Positions 36,143 through 49,400 are shown, counted from the stretch's first letter. The stretch: 64,000 bases of DNA from Coffea arabica (GCF_036785885.1 NC_092323.1:14082501-14146500); one strand, 5' to 3'. Notes: a model not told the origin generated them from the sequence alone. Numbers and translations are program-made.

Positions 36143-36342
36143 GGTGCTTTATAGGCACTCGTTAATACACTTACATTTCACCTAACTTATCTCATATGTA
36201 TATACACTAATAATTACTACTTACATTTATGCACTTTTCTTAATTAATCTCCTTGCATTTATACGCTTCTTCTAACAAATCTTATATTTTTAAAAATATA
36301 ACACCTAAAATACAACTTAACAAGTGTTCATAAGGCATCCGT
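36143..36342. mobile_element. 200-bp MITE, complete copy
   Basis: The left end GGTGCTTTATAGGCACTCGT pairs with the complement of the right end, GGATGCCTTATGAACACTTG. The core (TACACTTACATTTCACCTAA, TCTCATATGTATA, AAAATATAACACCTAAAA) recurs at 37740-37937. Non-coding. Confidence 0.65.
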
Positions 36343-37739
36343 CAGATAGACCGAACTTTTATTTATAACAGAGGAATTCAGAACTGCATAGCATTTATGT
36401 TAAAAAAAAAAATACTGCTTTTAGTGGTAACCTACCAAATTCCTACCAAAATTAGGTTGACAAATTCTTCGCGTGGAATTTTGTTTATAGATATGCATAT
36501 TGCGTCCGCTACGGTGTCGGCTACCATCCTACAATTCGGTCGCCTAGATTCATCCTATCCACATGCCATACCCTAATTTTCCTTGCTTAGAACCAACCAG
36601 TAAATGCTTATATTAAAAAGGGGGCAAGCATAAAATTTGGTAGATGAAAATGTTGGGTTGGAAATTGTTAAATGTTTTTTCTTTTATTTGATATTCTCAG
36701 GGCACTAAATGAAAAGAAATTGAGTCCATTATTATTGCTATTATTAGTAGTAAGCTTACAAACAACTCACAATGGTATGCGTCTTTTACCTGAACATACC
36801 AAAATCCAGAAAAGAAAACAAGAGACAATGCGGTATGGAATTTTAGAATTCCCAAAAGGAATTGTAAAGAGAAGGGACCAAGAAGAAGAAGAAAAGAAAA
36901 AAGAGGCAATTAAAGGAATCCGGTCTGTTTCTGACAATGAAAGAATTGATTGGTGCAAATGCAAATCAATAATTGTACTTTTCCTCTTTTTTTCTTTTCT
37001 TTTTTTTTGTATTTCAACGACCGTAAGAAACACACACACCCGGATCTAAGGTAACTCCACCAATTTATCCAAAAGGCAATTGCTGACTTCTGGGTAAACT
37101 CACGGACCTTAAATCCAAACACACGCACACCTCTTTTTTTGTTTTTCTTTTTTTGTGTAGGTTGAAAGCAAAGCAACATCTTCTTCTTTTGGCCATTTTT
37201 TTAATTGATGAGTGGTAGCTCTTATGTAATTAATGAAGTTGTTATATCCAAAAAAAATCTGAATCATTACACTCGAAGTCGTCATTGTTGAATTTGCCAG
37301 AAAGATGAAAAAGAACAGGGCATTAATGTTGAAAATGAGAGGTGGATGAACCCACCAATTAAGAACCTCCGAGTTTCATCTTTCATCCATTTAATCTATT
37401 GCTGGGGTCAGCCCAGAGTTCAAGGGAGGACTTCAGGTTCAGGGGCTGTTCTTGCATCTGATGGTTGGGAATAAGAGGGGTGGGGAGACAGGATAAAGCG
37501 TAAGCCAGAAAACAATTCTGTTGCTGGAGAAATATCAATTCGAGTCTTTTGGTCTTTTAAGCACTATTCAAGGATTTTTTTTTTAAATTTTTTCTTTTAG
37601 TATTCTTACAGTGAAGAATGAAGATAGGAGAGGAATTGAAAATTAGATCGCAAATCCAACACGGATTAATCTTTCTTACACTATCAGTATATACTTTGAT
37701 AGGTTTGGACGTATGACACATTATTTTAAAAGTTTTTTC
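36343..37739. other. Intergenic, no gene seen
   Basis: Several ORFs of 70-125 codons overlap on both strands at 36672-37179. They are driven by purine/pyrimidine-rich low-complexity sequence and show no domain. I see no supported gene. Confidence 0.5.
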
Positions 37740-37937
37740 AAGGGCACTTGTTAATACACGTACTATCCACCTAACTTATCATATGTATACATATACTAAT
37801 AATTATTATTCTCTCTTGCATTCATATACTTTTTCTATTTAATCTTGTCTACCCTCCCTTATATTTATTTACTTTTCCTAATTAATCTTATGTTTTCAAA
37901 AATATAACACCTAAAAAATAGGGCACTCCTTTGACAA
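37740..37937. mobile_element. Second copy of the 36143 MITE
   Basis: Same orientation and same core as 36143-36342, with diverged ends (AGGGCACTTGTTAATACACG on the left, AGGGCACTCCTTTGA on the right). Confidence 0.6.
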
Positions 37938-38095
37938 ACCGTTATTTCAATTTGAATTTGAACACTAAATTTTACCTATGTGATCTGTATTTAAACCCGC
38001 TAATATATATATTGTCACTATATGAAAGATTTACCCACTGAATAGTCACTTGTCATTGTTCTTGCTCTAGGAATAGGTTTTTTTTTTTTACCTTA

Positions 38096-38893
38096 TCAAT
38101 TAATTGAGTTACACGCCCTAGCGGGCAGTTTGTATGGTAACTGCTTTCAGGTCTTTACTTGAGGTCGCCAGATTGACTCCCGCTAATAAATTGCTATGCA
38201 TCTTGGATAGACTTTGCACAGCCGCAAAGGATTAGTCTAAGGATGGCAACGGGGCAGAGTTGGGGCAGGGGAGAGGCCCCGTTGCCTACTAATTCCCCCC
38301 GCCCCGTGTCCCGTCCCGCTTCCCTCGCAGGGTTAATAAAAATTTGTTATATAATTTTATTATAATTAAATTTTAACAAATAATATTAACATCAAACAAA
38401 AGTTATTTGAATACAGTCCAATATGATGAAATAAATACAATTAAAGTAGACAAGTTTTCACTTTTGACACAAATACAATCACTAATTCATTATTGTGCTT
38501 GTGCTTTTTTTTTTTTGAGAAAAAAGTGTTAATGGATTAAGTGTAATTAAGAATTTAGTATAAATGTATTAGTAAATTTAGTATAACTAATTAATAATTT
38601 CTATTAGTAGACATATATAATTATTAGTATAATTGTCAATATCAAGTATATTACATATACTAATATACATTATATAATACATATAACCAATAATATCATT
38701 ATTATAAATTTGTAACTAATTAAATTATTATTATATATATAATTATATACATATATATATATATATATTTTTTTTAGCCCCCCGCCCCATTTGCCCCCCA
38801 CGGGGCAGGTGCCTGCGGTCACCCGTTCCCATTGCCATCCCTAAGTCTGGTGTAAGCCAAGGTATCCTTATGTTGACCAAAAAAAAAAAAATT
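38096..38893 (+). mobile_element. SINE-like element split by a 605-bp TIR insertion
   Basis: Left part 38096-38238 and right part 38844-38893. The left part has a tRNA-like stretch (CAGTTTGTATGGTAACTGC and the B-box-like AGATTGACTCCC). The right part ends GTTGACC followed by a poly-A tract, as in plant SINEs. Between them lies the insertion at 38239-38843. No target duplication of the SINE itself was found, so the SINE call is tentative. Confidence 0.5.
38239..38843. mobile_element. 605-bp TIR element (GGATGGCAACGGGG family)
   Basis: The left end AAGGATGGCAACGGGG is matched by the complement of the right end, TAGGGATGGCAATGGG. Both termini continue as G- or C-rich sequence (GGGGCAGGGG, CCCCGCCCC), while the core is nearly pure AT. 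A 5-bp direct repeat AGTCT flanks it (38234-38238 and 38844-38848). It interrupts a SINE-like element. Non-coding; superfamily unresolved. Confidence 0.7.
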
Positions 38894-39086
38894 TTTTTTT
38901 AATGGAGGTACACACTCAATTTGGGCCATCAGCCCGAGAATTTTATTCCAGGGCCAAGAATGTGTCTTTGCCAAATGAATTCCTTACAATCCAACTTCGG
39001 ACTCACGGCACATAAACATTGTGATCAAGTGTTAGGTGCCGTTGCCAATGTGGCCACACAACAGATTGATGGTCCAAATAGGACTT

Positions 39087-39342
39087 AGTTTTTTTTTTTT
39101 TGGTTGATACAATAAACCTATAATTATTCTATGCTATAGGGAGAGAAGGATCTGAAAAGATCAAGAGAAAATCGGAGGGGACTGAACCACCTACCGGCTC
39201 AAACTAGTGCACTACACATTCGTCTGGAAATCACTTGAAGTGACTTGCCACATTTTGTGGCCATGGTGGGAGGCAGGGTTTGATCCCCTGACCTCCCACC
39301 CCACCAACTTTGATGGTGGCCACTGAGCTAAGCTCAGTGATT
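39087..39342 (-). mobile_element. tRNA-derived SINE (family 2), complete
   Basis: The minus strand reads from an A box TTAGCTCAGTGG through a B box GGATCAAACCC to a body ending GTATCAACC plus an A-tail of about 12. The target duplication is 12 bp, CAAATAGGACTT (39075-39086 and 39343-39354). The body matches the element at 51381-51632 (TGGCAAGTCACTTCAAGTG and TCTCTTGATCTTTTC words). Confidence 0.85.
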
Positions 39343-39354
39343 CAAATAGGACTT

Positions 39355-40438
39355 CATTAGTTTGGTTTCGATTTGAGCTGTTCAATTCAAAATTCAAAAA
39401 ATATATTTTTTCTTTAATTTGAAATAAAGAGTCTAGATGAGGTCGAGTTCATGACTCCATTCGAGCAGTTCATTGCACCGTGCAATTGTCACTGACAATC
39501 ATAGCTGACGCTTTTGATCCCTAAGAGTGCTTACAACTTTCCTGGGTTCGATGGCTATTTGTTGTTAACGGAAAACAAGGATAGAAATAGAAGAAAATAA
39601 ATCATTAGTGGGATTTAGAAAAATGATGATTGCATCTTGAAAGAATTGTCCACGAAAGTGCATGATGCATCACACATGCAATTAGTGGGTAGCAGTAAAC
39701 ATTTGGTTCAGATAACTCGACAATCCAATACTCATGCGCAATTAGTGAATTCTGTACCAATTTGGCGATTACACCAACTTGAAAAACAATTAAAAGTTGA
39801 TCAATGGAGATTGATTGATGCAAAACATTATGGAGGGGTTATTAGTGGGAATATGGGTAATTGCAGAATGAAATCAATTGAGTGTCAAATTTTGCTTGAA
39901 ACTGTCAAGTATACTTGGTCCAATGCAATAACAGCAGTCAACTATTTTTTGTTTTTTTTTAACAGCACTAAGTCAAATTTTGCATCAAACTTTCAAGTAC
40001 ATTTTGGTTTGATCCAATGAGATAAAGTAGCCAACTATGTTTTTGATACAATACCAAGTTTGCTTTTTTAAAAAATAAAATAAAATAAAATGAAGAGAGA
40101 ATATTATTACCAAACTTGCTGAAAATCGTCCATCGTTTTACCTAACCAAGTTTGTTAAAACTGTCAAATTTGGTATCAAACTTTCAAGTATGTTTGGTAG
40201 AATGTAATAAAGCAGCCAACCATCTCTTGATACAATAGCAGTCTTAGTACTAACCATTGGGGAGCCCAAATGACAATTTTCTTCCATCACTTGACTAAAA
40301 GTATATATGCTATTTACATATTGCAGAATGACACCAGAAAAGGAAAATACAAGAAATTAAATTAACCATCTATATACAACTCGGGGAAAAGAAATCATGG
40401 GAAATGCTCAAAACTGAAAATAACATGCACAAAATTCT
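39355..40438. other. Intergenic with diverged tandem repeats
   Basis: No gene seen. Positions about 39883-40245 hold three diverged units, described separately. Confidence 0.5.
39883..40245. repeat. Three diverged repeat units
   Basis: Units begin near 39883, 39970 and 40161. Each runs GTCAAATTT, then AAACTTTCAAGTA (AAACTGTCAAGTA in the first), TTTGGT (CTTGGT in the first), CAATG or AATG, and GCAGCCAAC or a close variant. Units 2 and 3 end TTGATACAATA. The middle spacer is longer. Non-coding. Confidence 0.6.
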
Positions 40439-40765
40439 TCAAGCAGAAAAGAAACATTTGCTAGCAGCAACACCAATATCAGATTTAGGCTCAAAAACCC
40501 TCTTGACCGTTTCCATTTTCTCTCCCCCAATCTCCTCCTTCATCATGCAAAAAGAACTTTCAAGATCAACCCTCTTAGCTGATACTGAAACATGAGCGAA
40601 GTATTCAATCTCTTCATCATTTGCACCTTGATGACTACTTTTTCTTGAATTCTTCACCCTTCTTTCATACTCCTCAGCAACTAACATAGCTATATCAGCC
40701 ATCCCTCTTGAACTTCTTGCTGAATATTTCTTGTCAGTTTTACTATGATGAAATCTGATGGACAA
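40439..40765 (-). CDS. Small uncharacterised plant protein, 108 aa
   Basis: Single-exon ORF of 108 aa. The segment SARSSRGMADIAMLVAEEYE (about residues 15-34) is a likely amphipathic helix, followed by a basic stretch (RRVKNSRK). A middle part contains EEIEYFAHVSVSAKRVD and the C-terminus is Cys/Phe-containing. No signal peptide, membrane span or catalytic motif. The even, protein-like composition supports a real gene, and its general look fits short plant proteins of unknown function. A TATA-like run at 40788-40795 lies only about 25 bp upstream of the first ATG. That is too close unless translation starts at the internal Met 22 or another promoter is used. Confidence 0.6.
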   Translation of the reverse strand: MSIRFHHSKTDKKYSARSSRGMADIAMLVAEEYERRVKNSRKSSHQGANDEEIEYFAHVSVSAKRVDLESSFCMMKEEIGGEKMETVKRVFEPKSDIGVAASKCFFSA

Positions 40766-40799
40766 GACTTTAGTGGGAAAATATATGTATATATAGGGG

Positions 40800-43499
40800 T
40801 AGGATTGTAGGAACTAGGAAGGGTTGCCCAGGCTTTGGTAAGGTTTTGGTAGAACATTTTGGATAAGGTTGCCTGGTAACTGTGTGTTGTGTGTGTGAGG
40901 TAAAGAGAGCATTTAGTATTATTTTTTCTGAAGGTGGCTACAGCAGTTTTGGACATTTAGCATTTGGAGTAGCCTGTTTTGGATTTGTTTATTGGTTTGA
41001 TGGTCATAGGTTTCATCTGTCATGCGCCCAAGGGATGAGGAAGTCAGCAAACCACTAAACAATGCGGTATTGATTATTATATTTCCTCTTGTGAAATCCA
41101 CGCAATGCTGACCCAAAGGTGAGAAGGAAAATATGGTAGTAGATTCATGGAATTTTTACAAAGTCTTTGAATTCGGCGTCTTCAAAGTTTACAAGTGATT
41201 GTTGATTTTTTTCTTTTTCTCCAGCAAAAGGAAAGCATTTATGATGTCAGTTTTTTTTTTTTTTTTAAAATTTGGATTAATTTATTTTTGGATTTTGCCT
41301 TGATTTAACTTCCAAGTGTCAATTTATTTAATTTTCTCTTTAGCCAACAAATGGAGAAGTTAAAAAAATAATCACAAACAGAGCCGTAGAAGACAAGGTC
41401 AAAAAGTCATTAAGTGTTAAGACTCAAATGGTTGATTGCTTCGTAGGGGAGATAATGGAATCGAAAGAATTGGGCGAGAAGCCTTAATTCCCCTGCTCCC
41501 TCGCTTTTTAAACACATTCATGACAATCTGTCGAATTTCTTTTTTTTTTTTTACCTGTTTTTTAAATCTCACCTCTCCTCTCCTCTGTTAGAAAAAAAAA
41601 TTAATTAAAAATCTATTGAACTTTCGGAATAGTTGAATCTTGTAAGGAGTAATTTGTGTAAATAGATAATAATCTTGTAAAATAGGTGGATGTAACGTAC
41701 AATTATTGCATGCTGTGTTGGACCCTTAATTTTTCTCTTTTTTTTTTTGTCTCAAGAATTTTAATCGTGGCTTATTAATTTCCATGCCAAGAATGATTAA
41801 CAATCTACATTTTTCAAGATTAGTGGGTAGAAATAGACAGATCGGCAAATGGGGTTTACAAAGAAAAGAAAAACCAGGACACTGCAAACTGCAACAGCTA
41901 AGGCTGGACAAGGGGCACGGTGCAACCGTCCCTAATGGTTTTGACCATTTTCAACAGTGCGTAACTTTGGTTATATACGGTGTAACTTTGTTTGCACAAT
42001 GTGTAACTTTAGTACAACATTTTGCGGGCCCCACACACGGTGTGAAAATCGATGCACAACTTGTTATCTGGACCGCACAAAATTTTTTGGCCAAATCATG
42101 GTCATTAACTACTTTATACCTGTTTCCGAAACAACGGTAGGGCCACAGTTTTCAGATTAAAAAACTATTTTGATATATAAAAGCTGTGTGTTTGTGGGTA
42201 ATCTACAAGTATTCTGTGAGCGGCATATGATTTCGACAGTATACAGGTCCGACTTATGGTTTCGACAGTATGCTTTAACCTGTATTAATAAATGGTGCCG
42301 AAATTGTTGGTGGGTAATCTATAAGAATTCAATAAGCGGCTTGTGGTTTCGACAGTATGTCTTGAGCTGTAGTAATAACTGGAGCCGAAATTGGTATTTT
42401 TCGTTGTTATAGAAATTTTTCTTTTTACTATCTTCTTTTGCAAAGATGCCTATTGAAGCAAATTTGTTGCCTACAAAATTGTCCATTTTTGTAATATAGT
42501 CTCCTCAAGGGTAAAGCATGGAGCAACACACGATTTATGTTGAATTAAAGTGACTAAAATATCTTTTGCAGAATGATGTATGAATCTTAAGAGCAATTAA
42601 TACATTTTTAGAAGTATTCAAGTTCCATACATAAAATACATTTAAACCTACTACTAGTATCAAAAGTTTTCTTACAAGGCTAACAAGATTTGTCCTTTAA
42701 ACTGAGTTTGGAGAGAATTACACCCAAAGAATATCAAATATTTGTTAAGGATATTGTATTAGTATGGTTTAACATAGAAAGTGAGATTTGAGTAGAACCA
42801 TATCCATCGCAGTCAATCCCATACATGCACAATCTAGGCGGTTGGCAGGATATGAAAATCAGATAAATGAACCACAGTTCCAAATCAAAAAAATATCCTG
42901 ATTGGAATCAAATCCTTCTGGTTTGTTATGATGGGAACACACATGGAGCCATGATTTATTGAGCAAATAAATCAATTATTCAAACCATTTACCCAGGAAA
43001 ATTTCCTTGGGAAGTCCAATCATGCCTAAAATCTGTAGGTGTAAATCTTGACTTCAGCAAGGCAGTGAAGTATTAATAATGTCTCTGGCCTTAGCTTTGG
43101 ACAATAACAATATGAGAACGACCTGATCAGTTTCTTGACAGATTTACGCATTCATTCTCTACAAATTCTGGATCAGAATGGAAAAAGAATGCTGCCACCA
43201 AGGAATTATGCAGACAATAATGAAATCTGAATGTGAATCTTGTTTCTTGATTCGAATTATTAGAAATCATTTGCATTGCGTATAGTGAATCATAAGGGAA
43301 CTATAACTTACACAAGTTGTAATAATGCACAGATTATTAACATAACTGAACAACAAGTGCTGCACTCAAGCTCTCAATCAACAACAAGAATATCTGCATT
43401 CAGGCCTGATACATATCAACCCACAAGGGAAGAATGACCAACCTAGTTAAAAGCCTGTCTCTACATGTTCCAAGTATCCTATTCAAATTTCTCTTATCT
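40800..43499. other. Intergenic, repeats only
   Basis: No supported gene. At about 41950-42020 three spaced GTAACTTT words (GTGCGTAACTTT, GGTGTAACTTT, GTGTAACTTT) occur in a sequence that resembles dispersed plant repeats. About 42180-42405 is a tandem duplication. The last few hundred bases probably include the 3' UTR of the RING-CH gene. Confidence 0.5.
42180..42405. repeat. Tandem duplication, about 105-130-bp unit
   Basis: Two units share GTGGGTAATCTA-AAG, AGCGGC, GGTTTCGACAGTATG and GAGCCGAAATTG or TGCCGAAATTG words. The first unit contains an extra internal copy of TTTCGACAGTAT. Non-coding. Confidence 0.8.
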
Positions 43500-46400
43500 C
43501 TACAGAAGCCCGAGTGTCTTCAACTGTTGCACATGCTCAGGTGGAAGTGGTGGGGGAGACCAATCAGATCCAGTCATCTCACCATCCACATCTTCCACAA
43601 CATATTCCTAAACAAAAACCTTTCAGGATATGGTTGAAAAATAGTCTCATATGGAGGAATATGATGAAAGATAATGTAGCAACAACTACTTTTTCCACTT
43701 TTTGGGTGGAAAATTAACCATCAAAAATCTAATTGCTCGAGCAAATCTTGCTCGAAAGTTGAACTAGAAATTTCGTTTCAATTTTTTTTAATTTAATATA
43801 GCTTGGAGTGTTCCTGAAAGCATGTAACGTAAAGATTAGGAACAATAGCAACATTTCTTCTAATAGCCTGGGGAAGGAAGAAGTAGGAAGACTAGGAACA
43901 CTTTTAACCTAAGAAAACAAAAGAAAAGATCGTGAATTTCACAAATCAAGCAAACTTGATGGACTAGTGAATGACTGTTTCGGCTATCCTTTGCCAGTTT
44001 CTACTATCCAAACCCCATCCCCACAAACATGCCACATGAGGTGGATGGTGCCCCCTCAGGCCCTATTTGTTTTTGAAGGAACAGATAAGCGGAAAGAACA
44101 TTTTTGGTAAGACACAATTCTCAAGCTGTTTGTTCTTTCCATATTCAGAGAAAGAGCAGGAGAGAAAACATCATTTCCCGAGTAGATGAAATCAATTGAC
44201 TTACCGAGGGGAATGTTCAGCTATCACTGATCAAATCCAAATTCTCACCATATTTTCTTGATAGGCATAAAAGATAAAGACAGAACAGTGGCAGGTAGAA
44301 TAAATTATTGAAACTCACTTTTGTCAGCATTCTTTTTGCAAGTATGTGGTAGTGCCGCTGCCAAATCCTTTGTCCAACCATTGTGGCCACCAAAACACTG
44401 TAGAATATGCCAATCACAGTAAACAGTCCAAGCACAACCAAGGCCATTATTAATAATAATGGCAATCCAGCTTCACCAGCTCCTCCCAAGCAACCACATT
44501 CACTAAATGCACTAGCGCCGCTTTCAAAGCATGTAGTACAATCAGTCCACATACAAAGTGTGCCAGGCAAGTGACAGTCAGCACACATTCTGCATGGATG
44601 GCATAATTCAAATTAGAAGAATAGGCACTGTGTCTGGGTTAATCTGTATTGTATGATTAAAACCATCAACTTATCTAAAAAAAATGCCAATAATCTGAAA
44701 CACGCAAGTACAGCTGCAAGTTAAACAGATAGCTTGGCAAACTATGGCAAAGTACGACATATATAAAGGTTCTGAAATACATCATAAATCAACTAAAAAA
44801 AACAATTAAATACTAAATAAGATTTTCAACACAGTCACTGGAACTTGCCAAGACAAAATCTGCTCATGACTTGCCAGATTGACGTTGTAGCATAGTGGGC
44901 TCCTCATATGTCAAGGATGGCAATTAAAACCATCCAAGCGACTGTCAAATTTTCATTTTATTGAACCCAAAATTATAGGCAACAACCAGGCATGATGCTC
45001 ATAATGTTGTCTGTGTAGAATATAAGATGCCAATTTACATTGTGCGCATCATGAAACAGGTTGATTAAAGACCTCGGTCATATGGAATAAATAAAAAGCA
45101 AATATTTCGTTACCATTTATAAAGAGAACTAAACAGCACAACCATATAAGACCCTTGTCAATCAACAAATTTTGAGTTAAAAGGAAATATTAACCATTAG
45201 GTCTACGAGTTATACCCTGGCTGACAGCAACAAAGGCATAATTCTCGACATGGCTGAGCAAGATCGTTGCGCACTCTTCTGTCATAACAAGTTATGGCAC
45301 ACCCAGATAGTCCCAGCAAAGCAAAAAACAAGAGCGCCCCTGAACATTAATGTACAAAAGATTAATAAAATATAGTGCAAATGTTCAAGCATCAAGTCAA
45401 AGACACAAGAAACAGCAACACTCTTATCTTGAGGAATAAACTGTCTCAATGTGCAAGCAATGGCGGATTCTAAGACCTCAATTATTTAAAAATTGTAGAA
45501 TAGCCTATAAAAATTTTAGATCTTTTAGTATTGCTCCAATCCTGCCAACACCACCCCTCCCCCCCCCCCCGGCGGAATTCTAACCATATTACTTCTAGGC
45601 CATCAATTGTCCCCCAAAAGCGTTGAACTTTCTTACAATTATGCTTACAATTTCTACAATGGAACCTTAAAATAAATTAAATTACAGAATGCTACATTTT
45701 TTCTTTTTAATGAATTTTATTACATAACATTGAATTGTTTTAGATATCCAGCAATATGAACTACAAAAGCAGACATATATTTCACAGTCTGATTGTGTAC
45801 TCATTATTAGTCTAGTTTACATACTAAATCTTTACATCTTGTAGTCTTACGCATAATTTTAAGTACTATGCAAATTTATACAATAATAGGACCTCATAAG
45901 TATTGCAAATGGTTAATCACAAGTTGTATACCATTTGTTTTTAGAATTTTTTGATATTGAGTAAATTGGTGTATTTATATCAAGGGATAATTTCAGAAAC
46001 CTCCCCTAAGGTTTCTGACAATTTCACTGAGCTCCCCTGAGGTTTGAAAATTTACACATACCTCCTTTGTCATTTAAAATGACAATACTACCCTTAAATA
46101 TTTTAATGAAATTCCCTTGTTTGGTATGCTTATACTTAGAATGACTTTTAAAATTATTTTTTCATTCTTTAAAATTATTTTAATTTTTTGCCAATAAAAC
46201 TGTAGAATTACCACTATTATCTCTAGTTTCTATTGTAACCAAATATCGAACTAGTGATTTTTTTGATGAGTTAAACTTTATACGAAATCCAATAATTTTT
46301 GCTAATCTTTGTTTTCTATTTTTTGGTATTAAAATTAACAATAAATCAAAAAGAAATTGCCCAAAACCACTACTAAATTATGATAATCCCACTACTCGAA

Positions 46401-49400
46401 AAATTCATAAACTCTGAATCAATTATTTCAACGTTTTATTTTCTATCTTATAAATCTAAATCCATAATAAAATACTATCAAAAGTATCGTATCATAGTGA
46501 TAAAATTATTAGCATAGTTGGTTATCAAATAGTAGGTATGGACATGAAAAATTCGGCACCTTTTCCTTATAATTACATTAGATAATCTTATAATTCTATA
46601 GGGAAGTAAATTAAAACTTATTACACAAGGGCATTTTTGGGAATTCATTTAAAAATTTGACCAAGTCAATATTATTTTAAGGTTTTGTTACTAAAACTAT
46701 CAAATCAAGGGACGTATGTGTAATTTTCCAAACCTCAGGGGAGCTTAGTAAAATTGTTAGAAACCTCAGGGGAACAATCCCAAACAGTGAAATTGTTAGA
46801 TATTGTTCACGGGGAGCTCATTACATTATTTCAGTGCATACTTGCATAAATGCTTATTGTGTTGGATGATGTCTAATTTTCAATTTTCTTTTTAACTGTA
46901 TTTACCTCCTTATCCAGCTTGGAATTTATGATAATATGATAAAAATTTGCTTTTGATTTTTTGAAACATAAAAGTTGTTCTAAAAGCACCAATTTTGAGA
47001 TTTTGCTAAAACTGCTTTTGACACTAAAAGCTCTACTTTTGAAAATTTATGGAATGATGTTCACCAAACACCTCAAAAGTGCTTTTATCACCCAAATGTA
47101 CTTTTTTAACAAAAGCACTGCAAAAGGGTCTATGTGTATTTCTACAGAAGCACCTCTACCAGCATGTTGAGCTCAAGATTTACAGTCTTTGCTAGCTTTT
47201 TCAATAACAAAAATTGTAAAATAATATTAAGACAGGGACATCTCAGATATACAGAAAGAGAGGCTAGGTGGCAAAGGAAGAAAAGGAGATAAAGCACCAA
47301 AACCATCAAATTGAGTAGACGGATTGGAATACCAATACAGCCACCACAAAAATGTAGAGCAAGGAGAAGAAGTAAAATGAGAAACGATAAAATTAACAGC
47401 AATGACACTAAAGTTAGATTAGAGGACCGGACAATTAGCTAAGGCAGATAAATTATTAGCTGACAAGTAAGAGATTTCCTGATACAAATTTCCAAAAACT
47501 ATCTAGGGATTTCTGCAAGTGGATGTTCACTCTTCAAACCATTAACTAGTGGGGAAAAAGCATTCAATATGAGGATCATTATGTGCACATCAAACTCACT
47601 TCCAGAAATTAGTATATTTATGTTGTAGAAGTTTCCAAATCGAAGTATGAAGAAAAAAGGTCCAGATAACATAATGGTCCTACAAGCAAAGCACAAGATA
47701 AAATGAACTCTCATGTAGTTCCAGACAAATGAACATAAGAGAACTAGATTAGTATTCAAATAAAGATAAAACCCAAAAAAAAAAACAACTTAAGCTTCTC
47801 AGACTTTACCACATATGTAATAGAAACTGAGTTCACCATCAAAACCCCAGGCTAGACGAAGCCAGAACTCCTGGTGACCGTCAACCAAATATACTAAATA
47901 TGCCAATGAAGAAATTACCTATAAAAAGAAGCATGAAGTATCAACAGTAGGACATCAATTAGTAACTTTTTTCTACCAGTCTCTCATAAAGAAAAACTGA
48001 AAATCAAAACTAAAATAAAAGAGAGAGTCAAGAACTAACAAGCTGCACAGCAAGAAAAATGAACAGAATGTCTCTAGTCACGAAAAATCGGAACTTCAAC
48101 GTTCGCCATCTTCTATCAGCAAGGACGTGAACTCTCAAGTGATAAGGAGCCTTGCAAGTTGTGCAATGGGCAAATGCAAAACCTTCCTGCAAAAATCAAA
48201 TTAACCAAAGATGCTATGATGTGATTCAACAAAAGTACAAGTTTGAGAAGAGAAAACAACAAACTATGCATTTAAAATATAATTAATCAGCCAAGACTCG
48301 CAGCTTCAATTGTTAATATGTGGGATGTATAATAACCACTTCATTTGGCAACTTAGTATAAATGAGACATAAAAAATCAAAAATTATAAAATTATTCTAA
48401 AAACACAAAGATTAGGCAGGGCATGGTCAAATGCCTGGAGGGAAAAGGAAAAACTATGTCTACATACAGAAGCAGCATAGAATTTTCTTCTCCTTAGTTC
48501 ATTAATATCAAACTGACAATGTCCAACAATACTACCAAATGCTGGATGATTAAAATTTGACCTAACTAACTGATAGATTATGATATTTTATCATGTCCCA
48601 CTAGGACAAAGTTTATTACAACCACAATATCTAACAAAACGCAAGTTACAGAGTTCCATTTAAAAACCCCTGGTTATTACAGCGGAAGTACTACAGTGAC
48701 TGCAGTTGACACAGCAAGAGCATTCTTGTATAATCTATAAATTATATCCAACACACAATTCACACATTGTCAACTATGAGAAGAGCACACTGCCAAGTAC
48801 GACATAAATTCCTGAATAAACTACATCAAAGCACAAGTAGAGGTCATCATTCTAAAAGCTAAATAACCACATATAAGGGACAGAATCCCCAAGCGGATAT
48901 CCGCCTTTAATTTGACAATAATTTGGAGAAAATAAATGAGGACATAATAAGTCCAATAATAACTCAAAAACACGAGAAATATTCACTAGTTACCAATGCA
49001 ATTACTTAAGAAAGTCGATTGGTGTGTCTGACTAACTTTATGTAATCCTAGTGTACAGTGAAATTCATTCAAGAAATATACCATACTGAAGAAAACAGGT
49101 TAACACAGATAGGAGGATCCTAGGATAAAGTTAGTAAATATCTTTATTGCCATATAAATATGGATAGAAATGTCATGGAAGCGTATCATAGATTGTTAAA
49201 CAGATCAACATTCAAGCATGCCAAGAAAAAGAAATGAAAGGAAATAAGATGTCTGCTCCAAGTACACATTTTGTGGGGAAATCCATCTTCAAGTAGAATA
49301 AATAAATGTCTCCATAACCAAAAAAAAAAAAAAGGCAAGTAAAAGCTTGCATAGATAACATGCACCGTTTTGGTTTCCAAAAACCTAGAAACACTAATCA

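Noticed and set aside
36672..37179. Four overlapping ORFs of 70-125 codons on both strands
   Set aside because: All arise from purine/pyrimidine low-complexity sequence. None shows a domain.
47142..47759. Hydrophobic minus-strand ORFs within the RING-CH gene
   Set aside because: They lie entirely inside intron 4 and have no splice links to the flanking coding exons.
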